Shown in pieces: positions 36,550-45,897 of a stretch of DNA of 64,000 nucleotides. The DNA comes from an uncultured bacterium (lineage in GTDB: Bacteria; Cyanobacteriota; Vampirovibrionia; Gastranaerophilales; Gastranaerophilaceae): assembly GCA_902797985.1 (NCBI GenBank), contig CADBUZ010000001.1, positions 522 to 64,521 on the forward strand. The letters run 5' to 3'. Numbering within the stretch: position 1 is the first letter of the stretch; each line of letters begins with the position of its first letter. The notes under the pieces were generated by a model. The model was given only the letters and a program-made list of their open reading frames with translations, was not told the origin of the DNA and did not search any database. A program made the translations under genes and the position numbers.

Positions 36550-36985
36550 TGTAGCTTTATACGAACCGGAAATACCTCAAAACACAGGAAACATCGCTCG
36601 CTTATGTGCATGCTGTGGTGCGGATTTATATTTAGTAGGGAAGCTCGGTTTTGCTCTTACTGATAAATATACAAAAAGAGCAGGACTTGATTACTGGGAT
36701 AGCGTTAATATTAAACGAGTAAATTCAATAGAAGAATTACAAGAACAACATCCTAATTCTACTTTTTACTATTTGACAACAAAAAGTAAAAAATTATATA
36801 CTAATGTACAGTACAAAGAAGGGGATTTTATTGTATTTGGACCGGAATCACGCGGATTACCACAGGAATATGTAACTCAAGATACAGCAGTTACTATACC
36901 GATGAAGGAAGGTCAACGTAGTCTTAATTTATCAAATTCTGTTGCTATTACTGTTTATGAAGCAATACGACAAAATGGAATTTAG
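36536..36985 (+). CDS. trmL: tRNA (cytidine/uridine-34-2'-O)-methyltransferase
   Basis: 149 residues, the SPOUT-class minimal length. PEIPQNTGNIARLCA at the N-terminus, FGPESRGLP and the C-terminal knot segment MKEGQRSLNLSNSVAI are the TrmL signatures. Methylates the wobble ribose of tRNA-Leu isoacceptors. Start overlaps pgsA by 14 nt; nnrD begins 8 nt after the stop. Confidence 0.93.
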   Translation: MTKINVALYEPEIPQNTGNIARLCACCGADLYLVGKLGFALTDKYTKRAGLDYWDSVNIKRVNSIEELQEQHPNSTFYYLTTKSKKLYTNVQYKEGDFIVFGPESRGLPQEYVTQDTAVTIPMKEGQRSLNLSNSVAITVYEAIRQNGI

Positions 36986-36993
36986 GGGATTAA

Positions 36994-37833
36994 ATGGATA
37001 ATAATCTAAAACTACCAAAAAGAGAACAATTTTCTAATAAAGGAACTTTTGGGAAAGTTCTGAATATTGCAGGTTCTGAATACTACACTGGAGCAGCATA
37101 TCTCTCATCTATTTCAGCCTTAAAAACAGGCTGTGGATACGTTGCTTTATCAAGTTCTCCAAAAGTTTTAAACACAATTTCACTAAGATCATCAGATATT
37201 GTTTTTATACCTCTTGAAAACATAAAAAAACGTATAAACGATTTTAATGTTATCTCCATTGGATGCGGTCTTTCTACAGAATTGGGAGTATCTATTTTAT
37301 TTAAATCCATAATAGAAACTCTTTCCGAACTTGATAAAACAGTTATAATAGATGCGGACGGACTTAACCTTTTATCTAAAATGAAAGAAGATACAGTTCT
37401 TCCTAAAAATTTAATTATAACCCCTCATCCGAAAGAAGCCTCAAGACTTTTAAAAGTTGATGTTGAAGATATACTGGAAAAGCCAATGCAATATGCGAAA
37501 GAGTTGTCTGAAAAGTATAATTGTACAACTGTTTTAAAAATGCACAGTACAGTAGTTTGCTCAAAAGAGTTAGATATATATGTTAACAACACAGGTAATA
37601 GTGCTCTTGCAAAGGCAGGTTCAGGAGATGTTTTAACGGGGATGATATCCGGACTATGCGCTCAAGGAATGAATGAATTTGATGCTTCTAAATTAGGGGT
37701 TTATTTGCACGGCAAAACAGGAGAAATTGCATCCGGTATGCTTAGCGAATATTCTGTACTTGCGTCTGATTTATTAAAATACATTCCGCTTGCAATCATT
37801 GATTTTAACAGACGGGATTTAATTGAAGAATAA
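36994..37833 (+). CDS. nnrD: ADP/ATP-dependent NAD(P)H-hydrate dehydratase
   Basis: 279 residues, the C-terminal (ribokinase-like) half of YjeF-type proteins without the epimerase half. GTFGKVLNIAGSEYYTGAAY opens the domain; IDADGLNLL, ITPHPKEASRL and AKAGSGDVLTGMISGL are the substrate and catalytic motifs. Repairs hydrated NAD(P)H. Shorter at the N-terminus than full YjeF, so an epimerase should be elsewhere. Terminator follows at once. Confidence 0.93.
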   Translation: MDNNLKLPKREQFSNKGTFGKVLNIAGSEYYTGAAYLSSISALKTGCGYVALSSSPKVLNTISLRSSDIVFIPLENIKKRINDFNVISIGCGLSTELGVSILFKSIIETLSELDKTVIIDADGLNLLSKMKEDTVLPKNLIITPHPKEASRLLKVDVEDILEKPMQYAKELSEKYNCTTVLKMHSTVVCSKELDIYVNNTGNSALAKAGSGDVLTGMISGLCAQGMNEFDASKLGVYLHGKTGEIASGMLSEYSVLASDLLKYIPLAIIDFNRRDLIEE

Positions 37834-37860
37834 AAAGAACCGACTAATGTCGGCCCTTTT
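37834..37860. terminator. Terminator between convergent genes
   Basis: CCGAC/GTCGG stem (37840-37844 with 37849-37853), flanked by an A-run and a T-run, lies between genes ending at 37833 (+) and 37886 (-). It can serve both strands. Confidence 0.6.
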
Positions 37861-37885
37861 ATGTTTATCTAATGTTTGCTCAAAA

Positions 37886-39691
37886 TTACTTTACTTCATT
37901 ATTATTTGTGAAGTTTTGTCTGTGTACTTGAGACGGATCACAATATTTTTCGATATCAGGTGTATCTATTTCAAATACGTGCGCTCTTGATGGTCCAAGT
38001 TCTACTCTTAATTCATTCGGTTTTACTTGGAATTTACTAGGTTTTCCGTAGTTGTCAACAAGATTTTCAATTTGCTGATCCTCTCTTAATGTAGGAATCT
38101 TAATTACAGCAGATGAATCTCTGTTTTTATTCATGTTTGCAACTACTAAAATAGTTTTTCCATTCAAGTGTCTTGCATAAGCCCAGACTTGATCATTTTT
38201 ATCTTTTGATTTCTTAAGTTCGATATAATCACCCTTTGTTAATACATCAAGATGTTTTTCTCTGTTCTTAAATGCAGATGTCATAACTTTACCAATTTCA
38301 GGATGATCCCCTCCAGGTTTTCTTGATAAATTAAAGATATCCATCTTATAAGGGTGAACTGTCAATTTATGTAATCCGTTTGGAGTTTTTTCATCTTCAG
38401 GTAAATCTTTATTACCGTAACTATAGTTATAATAATCACCTGATTGGAAACCGTCTAAAACATATGGATTACACATTGGAATAGTTGACTGAACGATAGA
38501 TACTAAATTACAGAAATCAGCTCCGCCGTGATTCATCAATGATTCATCATCGTGAGTCATAAATGAACCGATAAGAGTTTTTCCTGCTGGTAATCTGTTA
38601 GACATTGCCAACATATCTGTTATGTAATTAGAAGCTTCTTTTGCATTTTTCAACTCATGGAAAATGTGATGTTGTCCATAAATCGCATCAAAGCCTGCTC
38701 TTAGTGAATCTTCAGGTCTATCATAAGGCATATTTGCTTGTGGAGATGCTGTTTCGTATGTATATGATTCCCCTAACATAGCAAATTCAGGATCTCTTTG
38801 TCTTGCATGACCAATTAAAATATCCCAAAATTCTGTAGGTTTAGCACGTGCTACGTCTGATCTTATACCGTCAATACCTAAATCAATACAAGAATCAACG
38901 TATTTAATGTGCATGTCTAATAAATCTTTATTTAATTCACGTTTTGATTTATCCTTCCAAGGATTAAACATTCTAATATCAAGCCATCCTTCAGGAGTTT
39001 CTGCCTCACCATTTTTGTCAATAGCCATCAACTCAGGATGTGCATTAAACATATCAACAGATGCACAGCTTGGTAAATCTAACATTACTTTTATATCTCG
39101 TTTATGGCATTCATTGATAAACGCTCTCATTTGTTCTTGAGGAGAACGCGGATCATTAGGATCAACTAAAGCCGGATCAATAGCTATTTGTCCGTCATCC
39201 TCAATATATTTCTCAGGTGCATACAATGAACCTGCCGTACCCATCGCATTTATCTTTCCTGTTGGGTGTATTGGAAGAATGTGGAAAGTATTAAATCCTT
39301 CTGCTTTGATTTCATCCAATCTATTAATTGCACTTAAGAATGTTCCCGGTTTTTCACCATCTTTTGCTTTAATTAATTCATCACCGTTTTTGTCTTCTGC
39401 TGTAAATATTCTTGGAACAATAGCAAGCATTACAGCTTCATTATTTCGGAACATTGTTCTTAAATTATTTTTATAATTAACAGGAGCGGAACCGACACCA
39501 TCCACAGCAGTAGGCTTATTCACGCTAGGTTTATTTATTTGAGCCTGATTTTCAAGATATTTATTAATTAAATCTGAACCTGTTTTTTCGCTTGAAGCAG
39601 GCTTAGGTTGCTCAGCAGGCTTTTTATCTGCCATCGTATTGAGCTTTAAATCTATTAAATTCCCTGTTTTTATATTTCCTATATCTGTCAT
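37886..39691 (-). CDS. GH13 alpha-amylase-family protein
   Basis: 601 residues. An extended polar N-terminus (1-80) precedes a TIM barrel (about 85-480) and a beta C-domain. Catalytic residues are intact: nucleophile Asp279 in GIRSDVAR, acid/base Glu308 in LGESYTYE, and stabilising His380-Asp381 in FMTHDDE. Region I reads VMLDLPSC rather than DVVxNH, so specificity is not predictable. No signal peptide, so it probably acts on internal alpha-glucan. Last gene of a three-gene unit, 8 nt after the preceding stop; the GH57 branching enzyme elsewhere in the window fits glycogen metabolism. Confidence 0.85.
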   Translation of the reverse strand: MTDIGNIKTGNLIDLKLNTMADKKPAEQPKPASSEKTGSDLINKYLENQAQINKPSVNKPTAVDGVGSAPVNYKNNLRTMFRNNEAVMLAIVPRIFTAEDKNGDELIKAKDGEKPGTFLSAINRLDEIKAEGFNTFHILPIHPTGKINAMGTAGSLYAPEKYIEDDGQIAIDPALVDPNDPRSPQEQMRAFINECHKRDIKVMLDLPSCASVDMFNAHPELMAIDKNGEAETPEGWLDIRMFNPWKDKSKRELNKDLLDMHIKYVDSCIDLGIDGIRSDVARAKPTEFWDILIGHARQRDPEFAMLGESYTYETASPQANMPYDRPEDSLRAGFDAIYGQHHIFHELKNAKEASNYITDMLAMSNRLPAGKTLIGSFMTHDDESLMNHGGADFCNLVSIVQSTIPMCNPYVLDGFQSGDYYNYSYGNKDLPEDEKTPNGLHKLTVHPYKMDIFNLSRKPGGDHPEIGKVMTSAFKNREKHLDVLTKGDYIELKKSKDKNDQVWAYARHLNGKTILVVANMNKNRDSSAVIKIPTLREDQQIENLVDNYGKPSKFQVKPNELRVELGPSRAHVFEIDTPDIEKYCDPSQVHRQNFTNNNEVK

Positions 39692-39699
39692 TATTTCAC

Positions 39700-42630
39700 C
39701 TATGCTCTTATGTCATCATCCTTTTTCCCGAAGAAAAATTGAGCTAAAACTGTTAATCCGAAGGTTGTTGCAAGTACCGGTGCAAACATCTTCATCCATT
39801 TTTTAGAATTGTACATTTGTTTTAAGGAATCTTGTAAAAGTTCTTTAGGAGCTTTACCTAACAGATTAAATCTTTTACAAGCTCTTGCATCAGCAGGAGA
39901 AACACCGCCATCTACTTTAGCAGTTTCTCTGCCCATTTGTAAAACACCACGTTCAATTGAACCGAAGCTGTTATACATTTGATTCATATGTTCTTTTAAT
40001 TTTTGACCTAAAGATCTTCTTTCAACACCTTCGAATACTCTTCTAGGATCTAAATTAGATTTTTCATCTTTGATTTTATCTAATGTGCTGATAGTTCTTT
40101 CTGTTACTTCACTCCAGTTAGCATCCCATTGAGCACTCTTATTAGGTCTATATACACACCACATCAATGACTTGAAGAAGTCTTTGTTGTTGTGTAATCC
40201 CATTTTATTATAAAATTTACCTGTATGCGCGTCAAGAAGAAGTTCTTTTCCTTTAGCAATGAGTTCTTTATTCATTTCTGCATTTTCGGTAAATCCGTAT
40301 TTTGCAGCGATTTCTGCTGTAACTCTTCCCCCATTTGCAGCAACTTCTGCTTCATAAGCATGTGAGCGGTGGAAAAATTCTGCAGATTGAAGTAATCTCA
40401 TATATGAGCTGTGGCATCCTTCTACTCTGCCGTGTAATCTTTCTAATTTAGATGACATAATAGAACCGATATTTGTATCAAGTTTACTATTTTTAGAAGA
40501 AACCATTTTTTTCTTCATTTCACTGAAACCTAATTGTTCAAATGCGCCACCAACACCTTCGCAATTTCTAGTTATACCTGATTCTATTTTGCTCATCATC
40601 CTGCCGTTTCCACCTGCATTTGGAGCATCCATTTTTTCATCAAGTTCAACCATTACTTTTCCAAGTTTTGTTATAAATTCATTATAACCTTTTTCATCAG
40701 AACAAACTTGTTCAAGTTTTCTTGCGAATAATTCTCTTGAATATACACTATCTTTACTTGCTACTTCTAATTCTTTATCTGTTATTTTTAATTCTTTTAC
40801 TAAAGTATTTGTTACTTTTTCCCAATTGTTTGCAACTAAAGTTTCTGCAGCTTTTTCTGTTTTAAAATGAGCCGCTGATGCTAAAACATCATCAATTGCA
40901 CTGAATTTTTTGATTTTCTTTGACGCAGTAGAAATTGTTTCAGCTGCAGTATCAGATATTACATAACCTCTATTTGCTTCAACATCTTTTGTAACCATAT
41001 CACCTACAGTTGAATACAATTTATCAAATTTTGGACCTCTAGGTGCTTCTGATTTATACAATTTACCTACTGATTGTCTAATATAATTTTCTCTGCCGTT
41101 ACCAATTGCCAATTCACCTTCATAATATTGTTTAGCAATCTTTTCAGCACCTTCTTGAAGTCTTGCATCAATAACTGATTTTACCCCTCTATCAGTTTGT
41201 TCTAACTCTGACATACCTGAAATAAAATCTTCTGCAGGATTAGAATTATTAACCTTCATAATTATTGATTTAATGTTATGAGCTAATCTGTCAACTTCAG
41301 ACATTCCTTTTGTTTCTTCGGTAACTTTAAAGAAATCAAGACCATCCATTTCTTTACATTTGAAGTTTGTAGAAACTCTTGAGAATCTATCATCATTTAT
41401 TGCAAAGCCAACATCAGTTAATAAATCACGAACTGCACCTGTTACAGCACCATTTGATACAGCTTTATTTAATTTTTCAGGTGTTATTTTTGCAGCTAAG
41501 CCTGCATCTTTTGCTGCTATTGCCGAATGAATATTTGATGTTAATTTTTCTACTGAAGATGCATTTGTTGTATATCTTTGTCCGCCGATTATGTTTTCAA
41601 TATCAGCTTTTGCTGCATCTTTCATTTCTGCATCGAAACCTTCAGCTAATGTATCAGCTAATGTATTTATTTCTTCTCTTGATACAGTTCTTCCTTTTAA
41701 ACCTTCTAACATTTTATCAACGTTATCTATAGGAGCGGTTTTGCCTTCTTCAGGAACAATTTTTAGAACTTTTGATTCATAAACTTTCTTTTGAGCTAAA
41801 TCCATTCTTCCGTTTAGATAATCATCAACTTTATCAATATTTTTGTTTACTTTTTCATTAGTATATTTTTCAGTAATTGGAGTAATATATTTTTCAGCTT
41901 GATTACAAGCTAATGCTGTCATAATAGGAGTAGCGATACCTGCTGTCAACATCCATAAAGTATTGTTTTGAACAGAAATTTTTCTCATTTGTTCTTTAAC
42001 TGCTTCATGCCTGTTTGGTATATCACGTTTGATACCTAATCTGTCACCTATTACATCTAAATCTTCAGATTTTTTATCACCTTTATATAAATCAAATGGG
42101 ATATAATTTGGATCTTGAGAAACATATTTTTTACGGCCTTGATCATCGATATATTGTTTTCTGAAATTGAAACCGTGAATAATTCTTGCAGGAATTTCAA
42201 GAGCAACTTTTGGCCACAAAGCCATAGATGCTAAGAAAGCACCGAACCCAATAAATTCCATTGCTTTAGTTTTAGGGGTAGCCTTCTTTGTCATAAGATA
42301 AGCTGCAATTGCAACACCACTAAGTTTAAGACCTAAATCATTCATCTTACCTAATTGGTGGTCATTAGCTTTTCCTCTTATTCCATCTGCAAGAGCTTTT
42401 GTTGTGTATACTGTATCTCTAGCAAATTCTTTTGGCATATGAACAAGGTCATTATTCACAAGATGACCTTTACCATCAAGAGGTTTAATTAACTTATCTG
42501 ATTCAATATCAAACGATTCCATTGTTGAGCTTACAGATGGCATGTTAAAATAACGTCTTTCACTCTTTTTGTGTGGGGTAGAGCTTTCGTTCAAAGTATT
42601 CAGATAGTTGTGAATCAAATTGTTTCCCAT
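39700..42630 (-). CDS. 976-aa membrane-associated helical protein, unknown
   Basis: Three hydrophobic regions: about 105-150 (LKLSGVAIAAYLM; FIGFGAFLASMALWP), 225-245 (TLWMLTAGIATPIMTALAC) and the C-terminus (MFAPVLATTFGLTVLAQFFFG followed by KKDDDIRA). Between them is a long Lys/Glu-rich helical segment of about 650 residues. The layout suggests an inner-membrane anchored coiled or helical-bundle protein. No enzymatic motif seen. Four bases separate its start from the upstream 361-aa gene, and the GH13 gene follows, so all three are probably one operon. Confidence 0.65.
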   Translation of the reverse strand: MGNNLIHNYLNTLNESSTPHKKSERRYFNMPSVSSTMESFDIESDKLIKPLDGKGHLVNNDLVHMPKEFARDTVYTTKALADGIRGKANDHQLGKMNDLGLKLSGVAIAAYLMTKKATPKTKAMEFIGFGAFLASMALWPKVALEIPARIIHGFNFRKQYIDDQGRKKYVSQDPNYIPFDLYKGDKKSEDLDVIGDRLGIKRDIPNRHEAVKEQMRKISVQNNTLWMLTAGIATPIMTALACNQAEKYITPITEKYTNEKVNKNIDKVDDYLNGRMDLAQKKVYESKVLKIVPEEGKTAPIDNVDKMLEGLKGRTVSREEINTLADTLAEGFDAEMKDAAKADIENIIGGQRYTTNASSVEKLTSNIHSAIAAKDAGLAAKITPEKLNKAVSNGAVTGAVRDLLTDVGFAINDDRFSRVSTNFKCKEMDGLDFFKVTEETKGMSEVDRLAHNIKSIIMKVNNSNPAEDFISGMSELEQTDRGVKSVIDARLQEGAEKIAKQYYEGELAIGNGRENYIRQSVGKLYKSEAPRGPKFDKLYSTVGDMVTKDVEANRGYVISDTAAETISTASKKIKKFSAIDDVLASAAHFKTEKAAETLVANNWEKVTNTLVKELKITDKELEVASKDSVYSRELFARKLEQVCSDEKGYNEFITKLGKVMVELDEKMDAPNAGGNGRMMSKIESGITRNCEGVGGAFEQLGFSEMKKKMVSSKNSKLDTNIGSIMSSKLERLHGRVEGCHSSYMRLLQSAEFFHRSHAYEAEVAANGGRVTAEIAAKYGFTENAEMNKELIAKGKELLLDAHTGKFYNKMGLHNNKDFFKSLMWCVYRPNKSAQWDANWSEVTERTISTLDKIKDEKSNLDPRRVFEGVERRSLGQKLKEHMNQMYNSFGSIERGVLQMGRETAKVDGGVSPADARACKRFNLLGKAPKELLQDSLKQMYNSKKWMKMFAPVLATTFGLTVLAQFFFGKKDDDIRA

Positions 42631-42633
42631 AAT

Positions 42634-43719
42634 CTACTGTACCGTAATCTTTCCTTTTTTGTCAAAAACATTCTTGTTTTGTTCTACAGCAGTTCTTGCT
42701 CCGTATATAGTGTTTATAACACCTAATATAGTAGCTGCAGCAGCTGTGCCAATAACTGCTTTACCTGCTTTTCCTTTATATAATTCCTTAGACGCATCTA
42801 CAAAACTACGTCCAAAACTTCCTGCTATTCTGCCTATATTTTTACCTGTGTTAGCAAGCTTTCCAATTGTATTTGTAATTAAATTACCATCTTGAGCCGG
42901 TTTAAATCTTTGCCAGTTTGATTTTGATGCAGCTCTAAAGAAATGATTCCAAGAATTTTGAACGGCAAGTGTTACACCAACTGCTGCCCATAAATATGAT
43001 GAAATACTTTTTGCTGTACTTGAACGAGAAATAACGTCTTTTATAAGAGGTTTAACCTCTGTATCAGAAGCTGCGAGATTTTCACCTAAGCCATTTTTCT
43101 TTGCTATTTTATCGAACAAATAATTATGTGGAAGAGGGTTTCCGTCTTTGTCTTTTTGTTTTTCTCCATACATCATGTCATATCTTGGGAAGTCATGGCT
43201 TTCCATCACTTTATGTTGTTCATATTCATGAATAGGATGTTTTAAATTTAAATCAGGATCTGAATAAGTATGTCTTTCATATGACATTTCTGTATCAATA
43301 CCTGTTGCCCATTTTACAGGAGTTGAAATAAGTGATTTTGAAAGAGTTTTAGCAACCCCATATAATACAACTCCAAGAGCCATTTTATTACCAATTGATT
43401 TGGCATTTTTCGTTGCAAAATTATTAAAGAAATGACTTGCGCCATTGAATACTGCCATAAATGTAGCACTACCAACTAAATATGGGACTATACCCATTGA
43501 TAAAAATTCGTAAAAATTTGACTTTTTACTGCCAGTAAGACCTTTTGCCGGATATTCAGTAAATGCACTCGTTGTTTTTTGATAAGCGGACATAAATCTG
43601 TTCTTTAACGTATTTGGCTTTAATGTTGTCTCTTCTTTCATGTCAGAGCTGGATACCTTTGTACTATTTACAAAGTTATTTACAGGAAAACCTGCCTTGT
43701 TTGAAACACTAATAGTCAT
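42634..43719 (-). CDS. 361-aa membrane protein, first gene of the GH13 unit
   Basis: Several hydrophobic segments: FLSMGIVPYLVGSATFMAVF (about 91-110), MALGVVLYGVAKTLS, SYLWAAVGVTLAVQNSW and AVIGTAAAATILGVINTIYG. The N-terminus is polar and a charged loop (170-235) lies in between. Shares the general look and the ...HPI/YER... loop style of the following 976-aa protein but not clear homology. No family recognised. Upstream sequence lacks an obvious -10, and the start at 43719 has TTAAGGAA before it. Confidence 0.6.
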   Translation of the reverse strand: MTISVSNKAGFPVNNFVNSTKVSSSDMKEETTLKPNTLKNRFMSAYQKTTSAFTEYPAKGLTGSKKSNFYEFLSMGIVPYLVGSATFMAVFNGASHFFNNFATKNAKSIGNKMALGVVLYGVAKTLSKSLISTPVKWATGIDTEMSYERHTYSDPDLNLKHPIHEYEQHKVMESHDFPRYDMMYGEKQKDKDGNPLPHNYLFDKIAKKNGLGENLAASDTEVKPLIKDVISRSSTAKSISSYLWAAVGVTLAVQNSWNHFFRAASKSNWQRFKPAQDGNLITNTIGKLANTGKNIGRIAGSFGRSFVDASKELYKGKAGKAVIGTAAAATILGVINTIYGARTAVEQNKNVFDKKGKITVQ

Positions 43720-43910
43720 TAATTCCTTAACTCCGAACTGCCATTACGTCTTACTAACTTACATATATATAAAGATTGCAAAACTTATCTTTTTGCTATT
43801 CATAATTACAAAATTTTACATTTGTTAACATAGCTGAAAACACAATACACATATGATTTTAAATGTATATTATCACAAAAAAAGTTAAATTAAAAGACAT
43901 GGTAAATTAT
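43720..43910. other. AT-rich intergenic stretch
   Basis: Nothing gene-like is visible. It should hold the promoter for the leftward GH13 unit; no convincing hexamer pair stands out. Confidence 0.4.
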
Positions 43911-44036
43911 AGTTTAGCAAACAAAGTTTGCTAAATAGTGAATAGGTGAATAGGTGACAAAGTATAATTCTTATTCACATAGTCACTTAGTCACTTAATC
44001 ACTTTAAAGTTTATCGAGCTTCGCTCGATAAACTTT
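43911..44036. repeat. Hairpin-flanked dispersed repeat, copy 2 (inverted)
   Basis: Reverse-complement orientation of the element at 9385-9516. Terminal hairpins: 43913-43922 with 43926-43935 (AAA loop) and 44006-44019 with 44023-44036 (14 bp, TTC loop). The core of GTGAATA/AGTGACT units is conserved in order. The hairpin arms differ in sequence from copy 1 (GAGC versus AGCC), yet each is self-complementary, so pairing has been kept by compensating changes. Confidence 0.75.
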
Positions 44037-44066
44037 AATTTACTATTCTAATTCCATCTATTGTGC

Positions 44067-44072
44067 TAAAAT
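44067..44072 (+). promoter_or_regulatory. Extended -10 element 7 nt before the PBP gene
   Basis: TGCTAAAAT with seven bases to the ATG at 44080; no ribosome-binding site fits. Leaderless start likely. Confidence 0.5.
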
Positions 44073-44079
44073 TTAATGT

Positions 44080-45825
44080 ATGAGAGATGATATTTATACT
44101 AAAAAAGAAAAACAAGTAAAAACATGCAATAGAAGAATGGGACATGTACAAGTTTTTATGGCGATATTTGGTATATGTCTGGTTTGCTATTTATTTTTTA
44201 TACAAGTATTTGACTTACGTCATTACAGAGCAAAAGCAAAACGTCAATATAGCCACAGTAACATAGTAATGCGAGGAGATATTTATGACAGAAACGGAAT
44301 AAAACTCGCTACTGATACTGTCTATTACGACGTTTATGCCAGGCCTGAGGACTTCAATGATAAAGTTCGCACTAAGGAGGAATTAGCTACATTATTAGCC
44401 CCTATTCTAAATATGCAACCGGCTGTTATTTTAAAAAAATTACAACAACAAAACACAAATGTAATTTTATTGAAAAAAGGAATAACAAGAGAACAGCATG
44501 ACGCTATTGCAAAATTAAAGCTTATGGAAATCCCGATGGATAAAAAAACAACAAGAGTTTATCCACAAGAGTGCATGGCTTCACACGTTCTTGGTTATTA
44601 CAATCACGATGCAGGTTCAGATGGCAGAGGGATTGCAGCTGGAGTAGAATACACAGCACGTGACATACTGGAAAAAACACCTCCACAAAAATCTGTAGAA
44701 AAAACTCCTACCGGAAATGTTATATATAATTTCACAACCGATCCTTTGGCCGTTGTGGAGCCAGTTAAAGGAGAAGATGTCACTTTAACAATAGATACTG
44801 CTATTCAACATATATGCGAAAGAGAATTGTACAAAGCTATCGGGAAGCATCATGCTAAACGTGGCGCTGTCATAGTTATGAATCCTAGAAATGGTGAGAT
44901 TTTGGCCTATGCAGTTTACCCATTCTATAACCCAAACAATTATAAAAATGCGTCAATGATTCAAATGAAAAATTGGACACTTACTGACATTTTCCCTCCG
45001 GGCTCTACTTTTAAAATTATTACAATATCATCAGCCATGATTTTAGGGAAAATAAACAAAAATGCTGTTATCTATGACCCTGGGAAAATGAAAATAGACA
45101 GATGGGTTATTGAAAACCACGATTATAAAACAAAGGGCGCCCCAGGGAATATTTCATTAGTTAAACTTTTTGAACATTCGAGTAACTGTGCATCTGTAAA
45201 AATTGCAATGATGATGACAGCAGGAGAATATTATCACGTTCTTAGGAAATTCGGATTTGGCTCTAAAACAGGAATTGACCTTCCTGGTGAATCTGTCGGA
45301 CTACTAAAACGTCCTTCTTCTTGGAGCAAATCTGATAAAGCTGCCATGAGCTACGGTTATGGAGCTTCTGTTACAGCCATTCAAATGGTTTCTGCCGTTG
45401 CAGCTATTGCTAATGACGGAGTAAGAGTTACGCCTCACGTCATTAAATATAAACAAGAAGAATATGATAAAAAAATACACCATACACAAGTTATGACAGC
45501 TGAACAAGCCAAAACTATAACTGATTTATTAAGACAAAGTGTTGAGCAAGGACACTATCCTATAAAAATGAATGATTATTATATTGCAGCAAAAACAGGT
45601 ACATCAAAAAAACCTAGAGAAGACGGTTTAGGTTATACAGGAAACTACTATACTTCTACTATCGGATTTTTACCTGCAACCAACCCGCAAGTGTTAATCT
45701 ATGTAGTTGTTGACTCTGCGCAAGGTGGTGAAGTATGGGGTAGTACAATTGCAGCACCTATATTCCATTCAGTTGCTACTCAAGTTGCAAGTATTCTTAA
45801 CTTAATACCTGATAAGCATTCTTAA
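44080..45825 (+). CDS. Class B penicillin-binding protein (FtsI/PBP2-type transpeptidase)
   Basis: 581 residues. One N-terminal membrane anchor (about 25-45), a dimerisation region beginning RGDIYDRNGIKLA, and a transpeptidase domain with SxxK (Ser309 in PPGSTFKII), SxN (Ser367-x-Asn369) and KTG (Lys505) all present. Cross-links peptidoglycan stem peptides at the outer face of the inner membrane. murE follows after 72 nt, the classical ftsI-murE order, so septal FtsI is the better guess than elongation PBP2. Confidence 0.92.
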   Translation: MRDDIYTKKEKQVKTCNRRMGHVQVFMAIFGICLVCYLFFIQVFDLRHYRAKAKRQYSHSNIVMRGDIYDRNGIKLATDTVYYDVYARPEDFNDKVRTKEELATLLAPILNMQPAVILKKLQQQNTNVILLKKGITREQHDAIAKLKLMEIPMDKKTTRVYPQECMASHVLGYYNHDAGSDGRGIAAGVEYTARDILEKTPPQKSVEKTPTGNVIYNFTTDPLAVVEPVKGEDVTLTIDTAIQHICERELYKAIGKHHAKRGAVIVMNPRNGEILAYAVYPFYNPNNYKNASMIQMKNWTLTDIFPPGSTFKIITISSAMILGKINKNAVIYDPGKMKIDRWVIENHDYKTKGAPGNISLVKLFEHSSNCASVKIAMMMTAGEYYHVLRKFGFGSKTGIDLPGESVGLLKRPSSWSKSDKAAMSYGYGASVTAIQMVSAVAAIANDGVRVTPHVIKYKQEEYDKKIHHTQVMTAEQAKTITDLLRQSVEQGHYPIKMNDYYIAAKTGTSKKPREDGLGYTGNYYTSTIGFLPATNPQVLIYVVVDSAQGGEVWGSTIAAPIFHSVATQVASILNLIPDKHS

Positions 45826-45897
45826 TTTTTATTGAAAAATATATACAGAAAGTAGTATAATAATTTAATAAGAAATATACAATTTAAGAGGGGAAAT

